Positions 8,660 to 17,572 are shown, counted from the stretch's first letter. The stretch is 64,000 bases of DNA from Corynebacterium jeikeium (GCF_028609885.1 NZ_CP063195.1:2170001-2234000), one strand, 5' to 3'. Notes: generated by a model not told the origin, from the letters alone. Made by a program: numbers and translations.

Positions 8660-9556
8660 CTATGCTGCTTGGGTCAGTGTAGCTGATGTGAGTGCTTCGA
8701 AGTCATTGGGGGCTAGAAGGTTGCACCAGGAGTGCCGTCTGCGGGTGTTGTAGCGCATGCACCATCGAAAGACTTCCTGCCGGCAGATAATGGGATTATC
8801 AAAGACTTTCCGATCACGTAGCACTTCACGTTTTAAGGTGGCGTTAAATGATTCTGCCAGGGCATTATCGGCACTAGTTCCCACCGCGCCCATGGATTGG
8901 CGTACACCAAGTTGGGCGCAGTGGTCCCTAAACGCCTGTGAGGTGTACACACTTCCATGATCAGAATGGAAAATAGCCCCGTCAAGGCTTCCGCGGACTG
9001 TGCTGGCATGGGACAAAGCCTCGATGACCAGTGAGACACGCATGTGGTCTGCGAGTGCATAACCTGCAAGTTTTCGTGAATAGGTGTCAATGACCGTGGC
9101 CAGGTACATGTTCTTACCGCCCTTACACGGCAGGTAGGTGATGTCGCCTACATAAACACGGTTCGGCTCGTCAGCGGTGAATGTACGGCCTACTAAATCT
9201 GGCATGACACGGTGACCAGGCTTGCGCCGGGTGGTGATGCATCGACGCCGTTTGCTAAAGCCTTTTAGCCCCATGGATTTCATGATGCGCGCAACCTTCT
9301 TATGGTTGATCGGGCCGAAGTCCGTATCGTCGTTGAGGCTTGCAGCGATGCGTTTAGCACCATAAAGCCCGTTCTCATCATCAAAGATGGCCTTGATTCT
9401 TGCACCAATAAGGGCATCGGAACATATCTTTAACCTGCGATTTTCGTGGGTGTTGACCCATTTATAAAACGAGGAGCGATTGAGCTTTAACACATGGCAC
9501 ATCCGCTTGACCGAGTACTCGGTTCGGTGGTCATAGACAAACTGGAAGCGGATCAC
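8660..9556 (-). CDS. IS3-family transposase OrfB (IS-B)
   Basis: This is a 298-residue intact catalytic subunit, identical to the IS-A OrfB except for one substitution noticed (YSRK instead of YSRR). The DDE residues are preserved. Because orfA upstream is disrupted, normal coupled or fused expression is lost, although the reading frame survives. Confidence 0.93.
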   Translation of the reverse strand: MIRFQFVYDHRTEYSVKRMCHVLKLNRSSFYKWVNTHENRRLKICSDALIGARIKAIFDDENGLYGAKRIAASLNDDTDFGPINHKKVARIMKSMGLKGFSKRRRCITTRRKPGHRVMPDLVGRTFTADEPNRVYVGDITYLPCKGGKNMYLATVIDTYSRKLAGYALADHMRVSLVIEALSHASTVRGSLDGAIFHSDHGSVYTSQAFRDHCAQLGVRQSMGAVGTSADNALAESFNATLKREVLRDRKVFDNPIICRQEVFRWCMRYNTRRRHSWCNLLAPNDFEALTSATLTQAA

Positions 9557-9726
9557 CAGCGTGTCTCTTCGGCAAAATATTTCGCGGCCTTGCGCAGAAT
9601 ATCGCGTTCTTCGCGCAGCTTCGCGTTCTCTTTTTCTAGCTGGCGGATTCGCTCGGAATCAGTCGTCTCCTTGGCGTTGTCGCGCATGGCCTTCGTGCGG
9701 GCACGTTTGCCGGTGCCGTATTGCTG

Positions 9727-11168
9727 GAGGGTGTCAGGAAGTTTGTGTGTGAGGCTCTGATCTAGAAGGAGTTTCACTGATAATGACTGCTGTGTCACCG
9801 AAGAAAGGCCATGACCCGGCAAGGGTCAACGAGATCAGCGAGAAGCTGATGGAAAATCCTGAGCTCGCTAGCTTGATCAGCGAGCTGTCGACGTCCGCTG
9901 ATGATGCAAGCGACTTGGTCAAAGGCCTGCTGCAGGCATCGATCAACGCTGGTCTGCAGGCGGAAATGGATGCGCATTTGGGCTACGGACATTCCGACCG
10001 TAAGGCCAAAGCCCAGGTGGAAGCCGCGCAGGAGAGCAATCACCGCAACGGGTCGTACACCAAGACCGTCAATTCTGGCTACGGTGCAGTGGAAGTGACC
10101 GTGCCCAGGGATCGTGCCGGCACGTTTACACCGAAGATGGTGCCCAAGGGCGCACGTCGGCTGACAGAGCTCGACGATATGATCGTCTCGCTGTACGCCG
10201 GCGGGATGACAGTGCGCGATATTCAACACCATCTCGCAACCACGCTTGGGGTGGATATGAGCCCGGATACGATCAGCACGATTACCGATGCGGTGTTAGA
10301 CGAGGTCATGATCTGGCAAAACCGCCAGCTCGACGAGTTTTACCCGGTGATCTTCCTCGACGCACTCCGCGTCAAAATCCGTGACGGTCACCGCGTGGTC
10401 AACAAAGCCTGCTACATGGCTGTTGGCATCGACATCGACGGCATCAAGCACATCTTGGGATTGTGGATCGCTGAAAATGAAGGCGCTGCATTCTGGGCAT
10501 CGGTGTGCGCGGATCTGGCCAACCGGGGTGTCCAAGACGTGTTCATCGTCTGCTGCGACGGGCTGAAAGGTCTACCGGAAGCCGTGGAGGCAACCTGGCC
10601 GAATTCTATGGTGCAGACCTGCATCGTGCACCTAATTCGAGCTGCGAACCGGTGGGTGTCCTACCAGGACCGCAAATCTGTCTCCCGTGCGCTACGTGAG
10701 GTCTACACGGCCGCCAACGAGGACACCGCCCGGGCCAGCCTTGATGCTTTCGAGGCCAGTGAACTGGGCCGTAAATACCCGCAGTCGGTCAAAGTCTGGC
10801 GCGACGCGTGGGAGCGGTTCATACCGTTTCTGCAGTTCCCGCCGGCCGCACGCCGGGTGCTCTACACCACCAATTCAATCGAGTCGCTCAACGCTGAACT
10901 GCGGAAAGCTACCCGTAACCGGGGGCAATTCCCGAACGATACTGCGGCGCTGAAAACGCTGTGGCTGATGATCTGCAACATCGAAGACAAGCGCGCCGCC
11001 CAGCGAGCGAAGAAAGCGAAACGCGACATCGAATGCAACGGCTATATTGAAGGAGCGAAAGCCACCGGGTGGAAACAAGCCATCAACCAACTAGCTGTGG
11101 CGTACCCCGACCGATTCGCGGACTACTTGTAACCCAAGCCCCCCGCACACAAAGAATCGGACACTCTC
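9727..11168 (+). mobile_element. IS256-family element B
   Basis: The 1442-bp element has ends GAGGGTGTC (left) and GAGAGTGTC (right, reversed), both running into TTTGTGTG. It is flanked by a perfect 8-bp target duplication, TATTGCTG (9719-9726 and 11169-11176), inside IS-B orfA. It is the innermost layer of the nest. Confidence 0.97.
9783..11132 (+). CDS. IS256-family transposase (element B)
   Basis: A 449-residue mutator-type DDE transposase, full length and uninterrupted. Catalytic blocks are FLDALRVKI, CDGLKGLPEAV and NSIESLNAELRKATR. The start ATG follows AAGGAG. Its third codon positions are more GC-rich than those of the element A gene, which suggests a different source. Confidence 0.95.
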   Translation: MTAVSPKKGHDPARVNEISEKLMENPELASLISELSTSADDASDLVKGLLQASINAGLQAEMDAHLGYGHSDRKAKAQVEAAQESNHRNGSYTKTVNSGYGAVEVTVPRDRAGTFTPKMVPKGARRLTELDDMIVSLYAGGMTVRDIQHHLATTLGVDMSPDTISTITDAVLDEVMIWQNRQLDEFYPVIFLDALRVKIRDGHRVVNKACYMAVGIDIDGIKHILGLWIAENEGAAFWASVCADLANRGVQDVFIVCCDGLKGLPEAVEATWPNSMVQTCIVHLIRAANRWVSYQDRKSVSRALREVYTAANEDTARASLDAFEASELGRKYPQSVKVWRDAWERFIPFLQFPPAARRVLYTTNSIESLNAELRKATRNRGQFPNDTAALKTLWLMICNIEDKRAAQRAKKAKRDIECNGYIEGAKATGWKQAINQLAVAYPDRFADYL

Positions 11169-11374
11169 TATTGCTGAAGCCAGGAGAAAAGCGAGGAACG
11201 ATTGACTCCAAGCTCTGCTGAAGCCGCGTGAAGTGAAAGGTCCTCATTGTTTTCATAGAGGGCCACAGCATCACGTTTGAACTGTTCGGAATACCTAGGC
11301 ATGGTGGTAGATTACCTTTCTTCCCAACCCAACCGGGCTGGATATCAGGTGTCTACCAAACAGGGGTCAGGTCC

Positions 11375-12190
11375 GTCATCAACTGGACCTGGGCCAGACA
11401 CGAAACCACCGCCGCCTACACCGAACTCCTACGCCCCATTGCCGCACCACTAATCGCAGTCACAGACGGCGGACAAGGTGCCCAATCAGCCATCCACCAC
11501 TGCTGGCCAACAACACGCATCCAACGCTGCCTCGTCCACGCCCAACGAACAGTCCGCCGCCACACCACCAGCAACCCCCGCACCGATGCCGGCAAAACCC
11601 TCTACCGCCTAGCCCTGAAACTCACTCGCATCACCGACCTTGACCAAGCATCCACATGGGTCGCCCACCTGCACGAATTCGACCACACCTACCGGGAATG
11701 GATGAACGAGAAAACCACCATCAAAGACCCTGCTACCGGCGCCTACACCAAGGTCTACACCCACCAACGCGTCCGAGCGGCCTATCAATCATTGCTATCT
11801 CTGCACCGCAGAGACCTGCTGTTTACCTACCTGCAACCCCCACCAACAACCATCGACCCCGACAACCTTGCAGCAACAACAAACAGCCTCGAAGGTGGCA
11901 TCAACGCCCCCATAAAAGAACTAGCCCGCAGACACCGCGGACTATCACTACCGCATCAACGCACAGTGATGGATTGGTGGCTGTATCTACATACAGAAGT
12001 CCCTGACGATCCGGTCAAGATCGCCAGGGACCAACGATGGGGTCAAGACGCACTTTCCACAGCAACAGACCTGATCACCCACAACACCACAGCCACTACC
12101 AATGACATCGGTGCACCAGCAGAATACGACACCGCCATCGACACCAGCTACCAACACAACCTCGGCATCCAAAAAGGCTGGATCAAATAA
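11375..12190 (+). pseudogene. IS1249-like transposase, 3' half
   Basis: This part continues the frame broken at 2330 and reads VINWTWARHETT, VTDGGQGAQSAI (catalytic Asp region), and TNSLEGGINAPIKELARRHRG near the C-terminus. It matches the intact copy at 35989 block by block. The first codon GTC is the target duplication. It ends at TAA 12188-12190, just inside the right terminal repeat. Confidence 0.93.
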
Positions 12191-12268
12191 CCGCAACACG
12201 CCCGGAAAAGACACACTTTTCTTTACTTAACCCGCACTTCCCCACCACTGCGCTTCGCCCCAAAAAAT

Positions 12269-12307
12269 AATCGCCCTGCCAGCACATTACGTGCCGACAG
12301 GGCGATT
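12269..12307 (-). terminator. Terminator of the spc operon after rplO
   Basis: AATCGCCCTG pairs with CAGGGCGATT across a 19-base loop. On the minus strand it is followed by TATTTTTTGG. It lies 36 bp after the rplO stop and closes the operon before secY would be expected, so secY is elsewhere. Confidence 0.9.
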
Positions 12308-12342
12308 GTTAGTAACTAAGTCTGATTAGAACTTATCTAGTC

Positions 12343-12792
12343 TTACTTAGCCTCGGTGACGGTGCCACCGGCAGCCTCGATCTTCTGCTTTGCAGAGCCC
12401 GAGAACTTGTTAGCGGTGACGTTCAGCTTCACGCTGATCTCGCCGTTGCCCAGGATCTTCACCGGCTGGTTCTTACGAGCCAGGCCAGCTGCAACGATGT
12501 CTGCAACGGTGACGTCGCCGCCCTTGGAGAAAGCCTTCTCCAAGTCAGCCACGTTAACCACCTGGTAGGTGATCTTGGCGGGGTTGCGGAAGCCCTTCAG
12601 CTTAGGCAGACGCATGTGCAGTGGCATCTGGCCACCCTCGAATGCTGCCGATACCTGCTTACGAGCCTTGGTGCCCTTGGTACCACGACCTGCGGTCTTA
12701 CCCTTGGATGCCTCACCACGACCAACGCGGGTCTTGGACTTCTTGGCGCCCGGAGCGGGGCGGAGGTCGTGGAGCTTAATTGGATCGCTCAT
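12343..12792 (-). CDS. rplO: 50S ribosomal protein L15 (uL15)
   Basis: The 149-residue protein starts [18 protein letters not shown] and carries the Gly/Lys-rich [17 protein letters not shown] tail that threads into 23S rRNA. It is the last gene of the spc operon, 2 bp after rpmD. Length and composition are normal. Confidence 0.98.
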   Translation of the reverse strand: MSDPIKLHDLRPAPGAKKSKTRVGRGEASKGKTAGRGTKGTKARKQVSAAFEGGQMPLHMRLPKLKGFRNPAKITYQVVNVADLEKAFSKGGDVTVADIVAAGLARKNQPVKILGNGEISVKLNVTANKFSGSAKQKIEAAGGTVTEAK

Positions 12793-12794
12793 GT

Positions 12795-12980
12795 TTACTC
12801 TCCTGCCACTTCTTCGACCTCGACCATGTGGCGCACAACGTTGATCTGGCCGCGGACGATCGGGTTGTCCTCGCGGACGACCGTCTGGCCAATGCGCTTC
12901 AGGCCGAGAGAGCGCATGGAATCGCGCTGCTTCGGCTTGGTTCCAACCAAGCCCTTAACCTGGGTGATCTTCAAAGCCAT
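12795..12980 (-). CDS. rpmD: 50S ribosomal protein L30 (uL30)
   Basis: The 61-residue protein contains the family core [21 protein letters not shown]. It lies between rpsE and rplO with gaps of a few bases. Its small size is normal for bacterial L30. Confidence 0.97.
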   Translation of the reverse strand: MALKITQVKGLVGTKPKQRDSMRSLGLKRIGQTVVREDNPIVRGQINVVRHMVEVEEVAGE

Positions 12981-12983
12981 TGC

Positions 12984-13634
12984 TTATGCCCCCTGTCCTG
13001 CTGCACGAGCGCGCAGCATAGCGGCCGGAGCAACCTCGTCCAGAGACTTGCCACGGCGTGCGGCAACCTCTTCCGGACGGACCAGCTGCTTCAGGCCAGC
13101 CACGGTTGCGTGGACAATGTTGATGGCGTTGTCGGAGCCCAGGGACTTCGACAGGATGTCCTGCACGCCGGCGCACTCGAGCACCGGACGGACAGCGCCA
13201 CCAGCGATCACACCGGTACCAGGAGCGGCGGGCTTCATCATAACGACGCCCGCAGCGTCCTCACCCTGAACCGGGTGGGTGATGGTTCCGTTGATCATCG
13301 GCACGCGGAAGAAGTTCTTGCGAGCCTCTTCTGCGCCCTTCTGGATTGCGGCAGGCACTTCCTTGGCCTTGCCGTAGCCGACGCCGACCATGCCCTGGCC
13401 GTCGCCGACGATGACCAGCGCGGTGAAGCTGAAGCGGCGACCGCCCTTCACAACCTTCGAGACGCGGTTGATGGTAACCACGCGCTCGATGAACTGGCTG
13501 CGCTCATCCTGCTGGTTGCGACGATCGTTACGGCCACCGCGGTCGTTGCGGTCATTGCGGCCGTTACGCTCGTTGCGCTCGTTCTTGTCGTTGTTCTCGG
13601 CGGAGCGTCCGCCGTTACGTTCACGTCCCGACAT
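12984..13634 (-). CDS. rpsE: 30S ribosomal protein S5 (uS5)
   Basis: The protein is 216 residues from ATG 13634, preceded by GGAAGGA; a GTG one codon upstream is less likely. The S5 core begins [18 protein letters not shown] (double-stranded RNA-binding fold) and includes [14 protein letters not shown]. About 45 extra N-terminal residues are nearly all Asn, Arg, Asp, Glu and Gly in short repeats such as [17 protein letters not shown], a disordered extension longer than in E. coli S5. Confidence 0.97.
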   Translation of the reverse strand: MSGRERNGGRSAENNDKNERNERNGRNDRNDRGGRNDRRNQQDERSQFIERVVTINRVSKVVKGGRRFSFTALVIVGDGQGMVGVGYGKAKEVPAAIQKGAEEARKNFFRVPMINGTITHPVQGEDAAGVVMMKPAAPGTGVIAGGAVRPVLECAGVQDILSKSLGSDNAINIVHATVAGLKQLVRPEEVAARRGKSLDEVAPAAMLRARAAGQGA

Positions 13635-13674
13635 CACGCGTTCCTTCCGTTGGTGTTGTTCGTGGAGTTGGTCA

Positions 13675-14079
13675 TTAGAACTTCAGACCACCTTCGCGGG
13701 CAGCATCAGCCAGAGCGGCGACGCGGCCGTGGTACTTGTAGCCCGCACGGTCGAAGACGACAGCCTCGATGCCAGCGGCCTTTGCGCGCTCGGCGATCAG
13801 CTGGCCAACCTTCGCACCGCGAGCCTTCTTGTCGCCCTCCATAGCGCGCACATCGGCTTCCATCGTGGAAGCTGCGACCAGGGTGTGGCCTGCAACATCG
13901 TCGATGACCTGTGCGTGCATGTGGCGAGAGGTGCGGTGAACTACCAGACGCGGGGTCTCCGGAGTGCCGGAGAGGGTCTTGCGGATACGGAAGTGACGAC
14001 GTGCGCGTGCGTTGCGGCGGCGGGTGGAAATATCCTTGCCCACCGGCAGGCGCTTTTCGTTTTGTGCAGTGTTGCTCAT
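13675..14079 (-). CDS. rplR: 50S ribosomal protein L18 (uL18)
   Basis: The 134-residue 5S rRNA-binding protein has the conserved [18 protein letters not shown] and [18 protein letters not shown] blocks. Its ATG touches the rplF stop by one base, so the two are coupled. Confidence 0.97.
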   Translation of the reverse strand: MSNTAQNEKRLPVGKDISTRRRNARARRHFRIRKTLSGTPETPRLVVHRTSRHMHAQVIDDVAGHTLVAASTMEADVRAMEGDKKARGAKVGQLIAERAKAAGIEAVVFDRAGYKYHGRVAALADAAREGGLKF

Positions 14080-14615
14080 TACTTACCCGTCTTTCCGACC
14101 TTGCGACGGACCTGCTCGCCCTCGTAACGAATGCCCTTGCCCTTGTAAGGATCATCCTTACGCAGACGGCGGATGTTCGCGGCGATCTGTCCGACCTGCT
14201 GCTTGTCGATACCTTCGATGGAGAACTTGGTGTTGCCATCCACGGCGAAGGTGATCCCCTCCGGTGCCTCAATCAGCACAGGGTGGGAGTAGCCCAGTGC
14301 GAACTCCAGGTTCTTGCCCTTGAGCTGCACACGGTAACCAACACCGAAGATTTCCATCTTGATGGTGTAGCCCTTGGTCACGCCCTCGATCATGTTGAAG
14401 ACCAGGGAGCGGGACAGGCCGTGCAGGGAACGATTCTTGCGGTGATCATCCGGGCGGGTAACGACGAGTTCTTCGCCTTCCTGAGCCACGGTGATCGGGG
14501 CCGGAATGTCCTGGCTCAGGGTGCCCTTCGGACCCTTAACCTCGACAGACTGGCCGTTGATGTTGATGGTGACGCCAGAGGGGACAGCCACCGGTGCCTT
14601 GCCAACACGAGACAT
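14079..14615 (-). CDS. rplF: 50S ribosomal protein L6 (uL6)
   Basis: The 178-residue protein starts [16 protein letters not shown]. Its two L6 repeats and the C-terminal [20 protein letters not shown] motif, which contacts the GTPase-associated region, are present. GAGGTCC precedes the start. Confidence 0.98.
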   Translation of the reverse strand: MSRVGKAPVAVPSGVTININGQSVEVKGPKGTLSQDIPAPITVAQEGEELVVTRPDDHRKNRSLHGLSRSLVFNMIEGVTKGYTIKMEIFGVGYRVQLKGKNLEFALGYSHPVLIEAPEGITFAVDGNTKFSIEGIDKQQVGQIAANIRRLRKDDPYKGKGIRYEGEQVRRKVGKTGK

Positions 14616-14633
14616 GGTTTGGACCTCCTCTAG

Positions 14634-15032
14634 TTACCAGACGTAGGCGAGAACTTCTCCGCCTACACCCTTGTTCTGAGCCTCACGGTCGGTCAGCAGG
14701 CCGTGGGACGTGGAAATGATAGCCACACCCAGGCCGCCGAGAACCTGCGGCAGCTCGTTGGACTTTGCGTACACACGAAGACCCGGCTTGGAGACACGGC
14801 GCAGCCCGGAGATAGAACGCTCGCGGGACGGGCCGTACTTCAGCTCGATGTCCAGTGTCTTGCCAACCTTGGCGTCATTGACGGTGTAGTCAGCGATGTA
14901 ACCCTCCTCCTTCAGAATCTCGGCGATGTTCGCCTTGATCTTGGAGGAAGGCATGGAGACGGAATCGTGGAACGCGTTGGATGCGTTCCGCACGCGGGAC
15001 AGCATGTCCGCGATGGGATCAGTCATGGTCAT
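14634..15032 (-). CDS. rpsH: 30S ribosomal protein S8 (uS8)
   Basis: The 132-residue protein begins [17 protein letters not shown]; upstream in-frame codons up to 15095 do not fit the family. It ends with the rRNA-binding [13 protein letters not shown]...GGEVLAYVW block. It is the first gene of this operon half and is separated from rplE by accessory DNA, so it needs its own promoter (15261-15315). uS14/rpsN, often placed before rpsH, is absent here. Confidence 0.97.
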   Translation of the reverse strand: MTMTDPIADMLSRVRNASNAFHDSVSMPSSKIKANIAEILKEEGYIADYTVNDAKVGKTLDIELKYGPSRERSISGLRRVSKPGLRVYAKSNELPQVLGGLGVAIISTSHGLLTDREAQNKGVGGEVLAYVW

Positions 15033-15113
15033 AAGTTTTGACCCATAGCCTTTCTCATTGCGGTTCCCAGCCCACCCAGGATGCGTGTACCGCACGCTTG
15101 CTGGCTACTAGCG

Positions 15114-15140
15114 CGCCCCACGCTAAGTAACGTGGGGTGC
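15114..15140 (-). promoter_or_regulatory. Hairpin in the rpsH leader
   Basis: CCCCACG pairs with CGTGGGG across an 8-base loop in the 230-nt leader of rpsH. There is no T-tract, so it is not a terminator. It may be an r-protein binding or mRNA-stabilising structure. Confidence 0.5.
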
Positions 15141-15260
15141 TCGCCGCCGTGTCCGCGCGGCCGCTTTATTGGGCGAGGGGCCTACAACAAAGTGGTTTGA
15201 TGTTTACACTGCTCACGCTGCCAACCCAGTTTTGGGCATGGGGCAACGCAAGACCTGATA

Positions 15261-15315
15261 ACTCTAGCAACCACCTGCGGGTTTCCCCAAATCGCTGTTT
15301 TTGGTTTTTGACGCC
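15261..15315 (-). promoter_or_regulatory. Probable rpsH operon promoter
   Basis: Read on the minus strand: GGCGTCAAAAA, then CAGCGATTTGG covering the -35 region, then 20 bp, then -10 TAGAGT (15261-15266). Spacing from GGCGTCA to the -10 is the same as upstream of rplJ, and both share AAAACAGCGATTTGG. Confidence 0.7.
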
Positions 15316-15316
15316 C

Positions 15317-15862
15317 CTAGGGCCAGAAATCCAGCAAATCAGGAGTAGGCCAGTCCCAGTCACGACCGAACCCGAATGATCCGCGGGCCTGCATGCCCGC
15401 TTCCGTGAGCTGGGGATCGCGGCAATCTTTGAACCCACGGATGCGTAGGCGCTTCGGTCGGTGAACAAGACCGGCGGAGGCAAGGGGCGTCACAAAAGAA
15501 TCAACCGCCTTCGATAAACGGCGGCGACCGAAAAAGTTAAGGCGACCTTTGGTGCGTCGCAGAACCGCGCGTTGATACGGCTGGCTAGCACTAAGCGGCC
15601 CGACGGGCAACAAGACAGAGAGACTGTTCTTGGGTGAGGACGGTAGACGTCGAGCGATCGGACCGAGCTTGTCGGCGAGGTTTCCAAGCTTGAGGCCGCC
15701 TTCGCGAAGGAGTTGCTGAACCGCAACCATCGTCATGTGAGAGCGGCCGCCGCAGAGGACAGCAAGACTCATCGGATCAAAAGACTGAAAGGTTTCTAAT
15801 CCGTTCCAGTTCAGGGCAGTGAAACGGGAGCCGGCGGGGCGCGAGGCGCCGTGTGAATGCAT
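15317..15862 (-). CDS. Hypothetical protein
   Basis: This 181-codon open frame starts at ATG 15860-15862 and ends at 15317, directly against the rpsH promoter. The product is basic in the middle (RRTKGRLNFFGRRRLSKAV) with a Trp/Asp-rich end (FGRDWDWPTPDLLDFW). I recognise no family or motif. On the minus strand TTGACA lies about 45 bp upstream. It could be a real accessory gene or the residue of one cut by the nearby IS110 element. No signal peptide or membrane helix is evident. Confidence 0.5.
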   Translation of the reverse strand: MHSHGASRPAGSRFTALNWNGLETFQSFDPMSLAVLCGGRSHMTMVAVQQLLREGGLKLGNLADKLGPIARRLPSSPKNSLSVLLPVGPLSASQPYQRAVLRRTKGRLNFFGRRRLSKAVDSFVTPLASAGLVHRPKRLRIRGFKDCRDPQLTEAGMQARGSFGFGRDWDWPTPDLLDFWP

Positions 15863-15977
15863 AGCCCAAAGATACAGGGGGTGTTCCTATATAGGTTGTC
15901 AACCTAGCGGGTGGAGAAATTGGGGGCGGATTCTCTCTGCGGGGTTGTTTGGTCGTGTTGTTTTCGGGCATGGCTGC

Positions 15978-16007
15978 TAGCCGACTGGGATTTTACCCGG
16001 TCGGCTA
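15978..16007. terminator. Hairpin downstream of the IS110 transposase
   Basis: TAGCCGAC pairs with GTCGGCTA, extended by CCGGGT/CCCAG, 17 bp beyond the transposase stop. It has a weak T-rich run only on the plus side. It may be a terminator or part of the right end of the element. Confidence 0.5.
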
Positions 16008-16023
16008 TCTTTACTCTTAGTGT

Positions 16024-17232
16024 CTAGGCTGCTAGGTCTTCCTGTGATGGTGCGGGATCGTGGTAGTGCTTGTGGTTGCGCATCATGGCGTAGAGGACGT
16101 TGAGTCGTCTGCGGGCTAGTGCTACTACTGCGGCGTTGTGTCTTTTGCCTTCACGGCGCTTTCGTTCATAGAATTGCCGGGAACGCTCGTGGAATCTGAT
16201 GGATGCAAAAGATGATTGCCATAGGGCGTTCTTTAATTTTTTATTGCCGGCTCGGTTCAGTGAGTTCGACATGATCGAGGTCCCGGACTGGTTTGTCCGA
16301 GGTGATAAGCCAGCGTAAGAGGCTAGGTGCCCAGCTGTCGGGAAGTCGGTCATGTCGCCCGCGGTCATGAGAATTTGTGCTGCCGTCTTTGGTCCGATTC
16401 CTGGCATGGATAGCAGGATTTGAGTGTGGGGGATGTCGTTGATGAGCTCGATGACTTCCTGCTCGATTTGTGTGCGGTGCTCGAGCTTTAAAAGCGCGTC
16501 CTTCGCCGACATTGCTACGCCCATTTCGGCATAGTGTGCACCAGCAATGGCAACTGTTTGCTCAGAGATGGCAGCGAAAATGGCATCGAGGACAGGTTCA
16601 GGATTGCGTGCCTTATAGCGTCGAGCGAAGGCAGTTGCCTTGGCCTTTCCGAGGCGTTTTATCTTGGTCGGTCCGCCGTAGCGTGCAAGTAGGTGCAGAA
16701 CCCACTTGCGGTGAATTATCTGACCGCGAAGGGCCTGTTCGAATTGCGGGTAGCAGCCTACTAGTGCACTTCGAATCTGATTGATGAGCCTGGTGTAGGA
16801 GCGCGCTAAATCTTCGTCGATACCGTTGAGGACCTTCAACTGGAGGAAGGCTTCTTCGACGCGGTCGACGCTGCGGAGGGATTCCGGAAGGTTCTTTGCA
16901 GCGTGGGCGATGATATAGGCGTCCCGGATATCAGTTTTGGCATTGCCAGCGTGGATGCGCGAGAGTTGACGCATAGCCAAACCGGGAAGGTAGCGCACGT
17001 CGATCCCGAGTTCTTGAGCAACCGCGACAGTTAGTCGACCAATGTTATTGGGCTGGTCCACGACGACAAGGACCTTGTGGTCGTGTGCGCTGAACGCTGA
17101 AAACAGTGCGCGCAGGGATTTTTCGTTTTGGTTGATGCGCTTAGATAGCACCTGGGTGCCGTCGATATCTAAGACGCAAGCGTGGTGAAAGTATTTACCG
17201 ACGTCCATGCCGATGACATAGTCGTAGGTCAT
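16024..17232 (-). CDS. IS110-family transposase
   Basis: The 402-residue DEDD recombinase has an N-terminal RuvC-like domain opening DYVIGMDVGK (first Asp) and VVVDQPNNIG. The third acidic block is AGNAKTDIRDAYIIA. The C-terminal Tnp_20 domain reads MPGIGPKTAAQILMTAGD, with LASYAGLSPRTNQSGTS and the serine region around it. It is full length with AGGAGG before the ATG. These enzymes insert without classic inverted repeats and are guided by a bridge RNA encoded next to the gene. The 340 bp upstream of the start fit that pattern. Confidence 0.96.
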   Translation of the reverse strand: MTYDYVIGMDVGKYFHHACVLDIDGTQVLSKRINQNEKSLRALFSAFSAHDHKVLVVVDQPNNIGRLTVAVAQELGIDVRYLPGLAMRQLSRIHAGNAKTDIRDAYIIAHAAKNLPESLRSVDRVEEAFLQLKVLNGIDEDLARSYTRLINQIRSALVGCYPQFEQALRGQIIHRKWVLHLLARYGGPTKIKRLGKAKATAFARRYKARNPEPVLDAIFAAISEQTVAIAGAHYAEMGVAMSAKDALLKLEHRTQIEQEVIELINDIPHTQILLSMPGIGPKTAAQILMTAGDMTDFPTAGHLASYAGLSPRTNQSGTSIMSNSLNRAGNKKLKNALWQSSFASIRFHERSRQFYERKRREGKRHNAAVVALARRRLNVLYAMMRNHKHYHDPAPSQEDLAA

Positions 17233-17570
17233 GCCAGACCTCCTAGCGAATTGAATGAGTATGGGACTTATTTCATCGCTGGTGGTCGGACATACTTCAC
17301 GCTGGCATCCACATTACTTTGAGACCTCGCACATTCTGTGCGGGTCAGGTTCCTATTAGCAGTCTGGAGTATGCCACTGCCTTCGGCGGCATCACCCCCC
17401 GGATCATTTTCAGACAGGGACGAAAACAAGCCATACCGAAGCCAGCGACTAGTTCCACTGCCCCAAGGCAGAAGGAACGCAGACAAACATAACCTGCCCC
17501 AGCATGGGGCTAGGAGTACGAATCCTGAGTTCCTTCAAGCGGAACTGCCAACAACGTAATGGGCACGTAC
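17233..17570 (-). ncRNA. Candidate bridge RNA of the IS110 element
   Basis: The long non-coding stretch upstream of the transposase (its left end) is rich in stable hairpins. Examples are ATGCC...GGCAT around GCCGAAGGCA (about 17372-17394), CTGCCTTGGGGCAG (about 17459-17472), GCCCCATGCTGGGGC (about 17497-17511) and CCGCACAGAATGTGCG (about 17330-17345). IS110-group elements encode their bridge RNA at this position. Loops that would pair with target and donor DNA cannot be assigned because the element ends are not defined. Confidence 0.55.
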
Positions 17571-17572
17571 AG

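Larger units (their letters stand above)
9553..11302 (-). pseudogene. IS3-family orfA (IS-B), split by IS256 element B
   Basis: The N-terminal part lies at 11169-11302 and ends at the LQQYG codons. The C-terminal part is at 9553-9726. The break coincides with the TATTGCTG duplication produced by the IS256 insertion. Confidence 0.95.
2331..11374. mobile_element. Composite transposon with bacitracin-resistance-like cargo
   Basis: Two 1303-bp IS3-family copies in the same orientation bound about 5 kb of cargo. The outer boundaries are flanked by a 3-bp duplication, GTC (2328-2330 and 11375-11377), inside the IS1249-like transposase gene. The inner boundaries have unrelated flanks, as expected if the whole unit moved together. 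One IS copy differs from the other at a single noticed position, apart from the IS256 insert in the right copy, so the event is recent. The cargo looks more AT-rich than the flanking ribosomal genes. Confidence 0.92.
8622..11374 (-). mobile_element. IS3-family element, right copy (IS-B), interrupted
   Basis: This copy has the same ends as IS-A. Removing the 1442-bp IS256 insert and its 8-bp duplication leaves 1303 bp, exactly the IS-A length. It closes the composite transposon on the right. It cannot make intact OrfA, so it depends on IS-A for movement. Confidence 0.95.
366..12233 (+). mobile_element. IS1249-like element, split by nested insertions
   Basis: The terminal inverted repeats match over GGGTTAAGTAAAGAAAAG (left end from 366; right end, reversed, finishing at 12233). 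The intact relative at 35944-37328 also begins GGGTTAAG. Removing the inserts leaves a roughly 1.4-kb element with one transposase gene. The 8 bp outside the left end (GCTTTTGA) and right end (GCACTTCC) do not match, so no target duplication is visible. The relative at 35944 has a perfect 8-bp one. The missing duplication hints at a deletion or recombination involving this element. Confidence 0.88.

Noticed and set aside
12616..14630. Long plus-strand open frames across the spc operon
   Set aside because: Mirror frames of GC-rich ribosomal genes. Composition is repetitive and no domain is recognisable.
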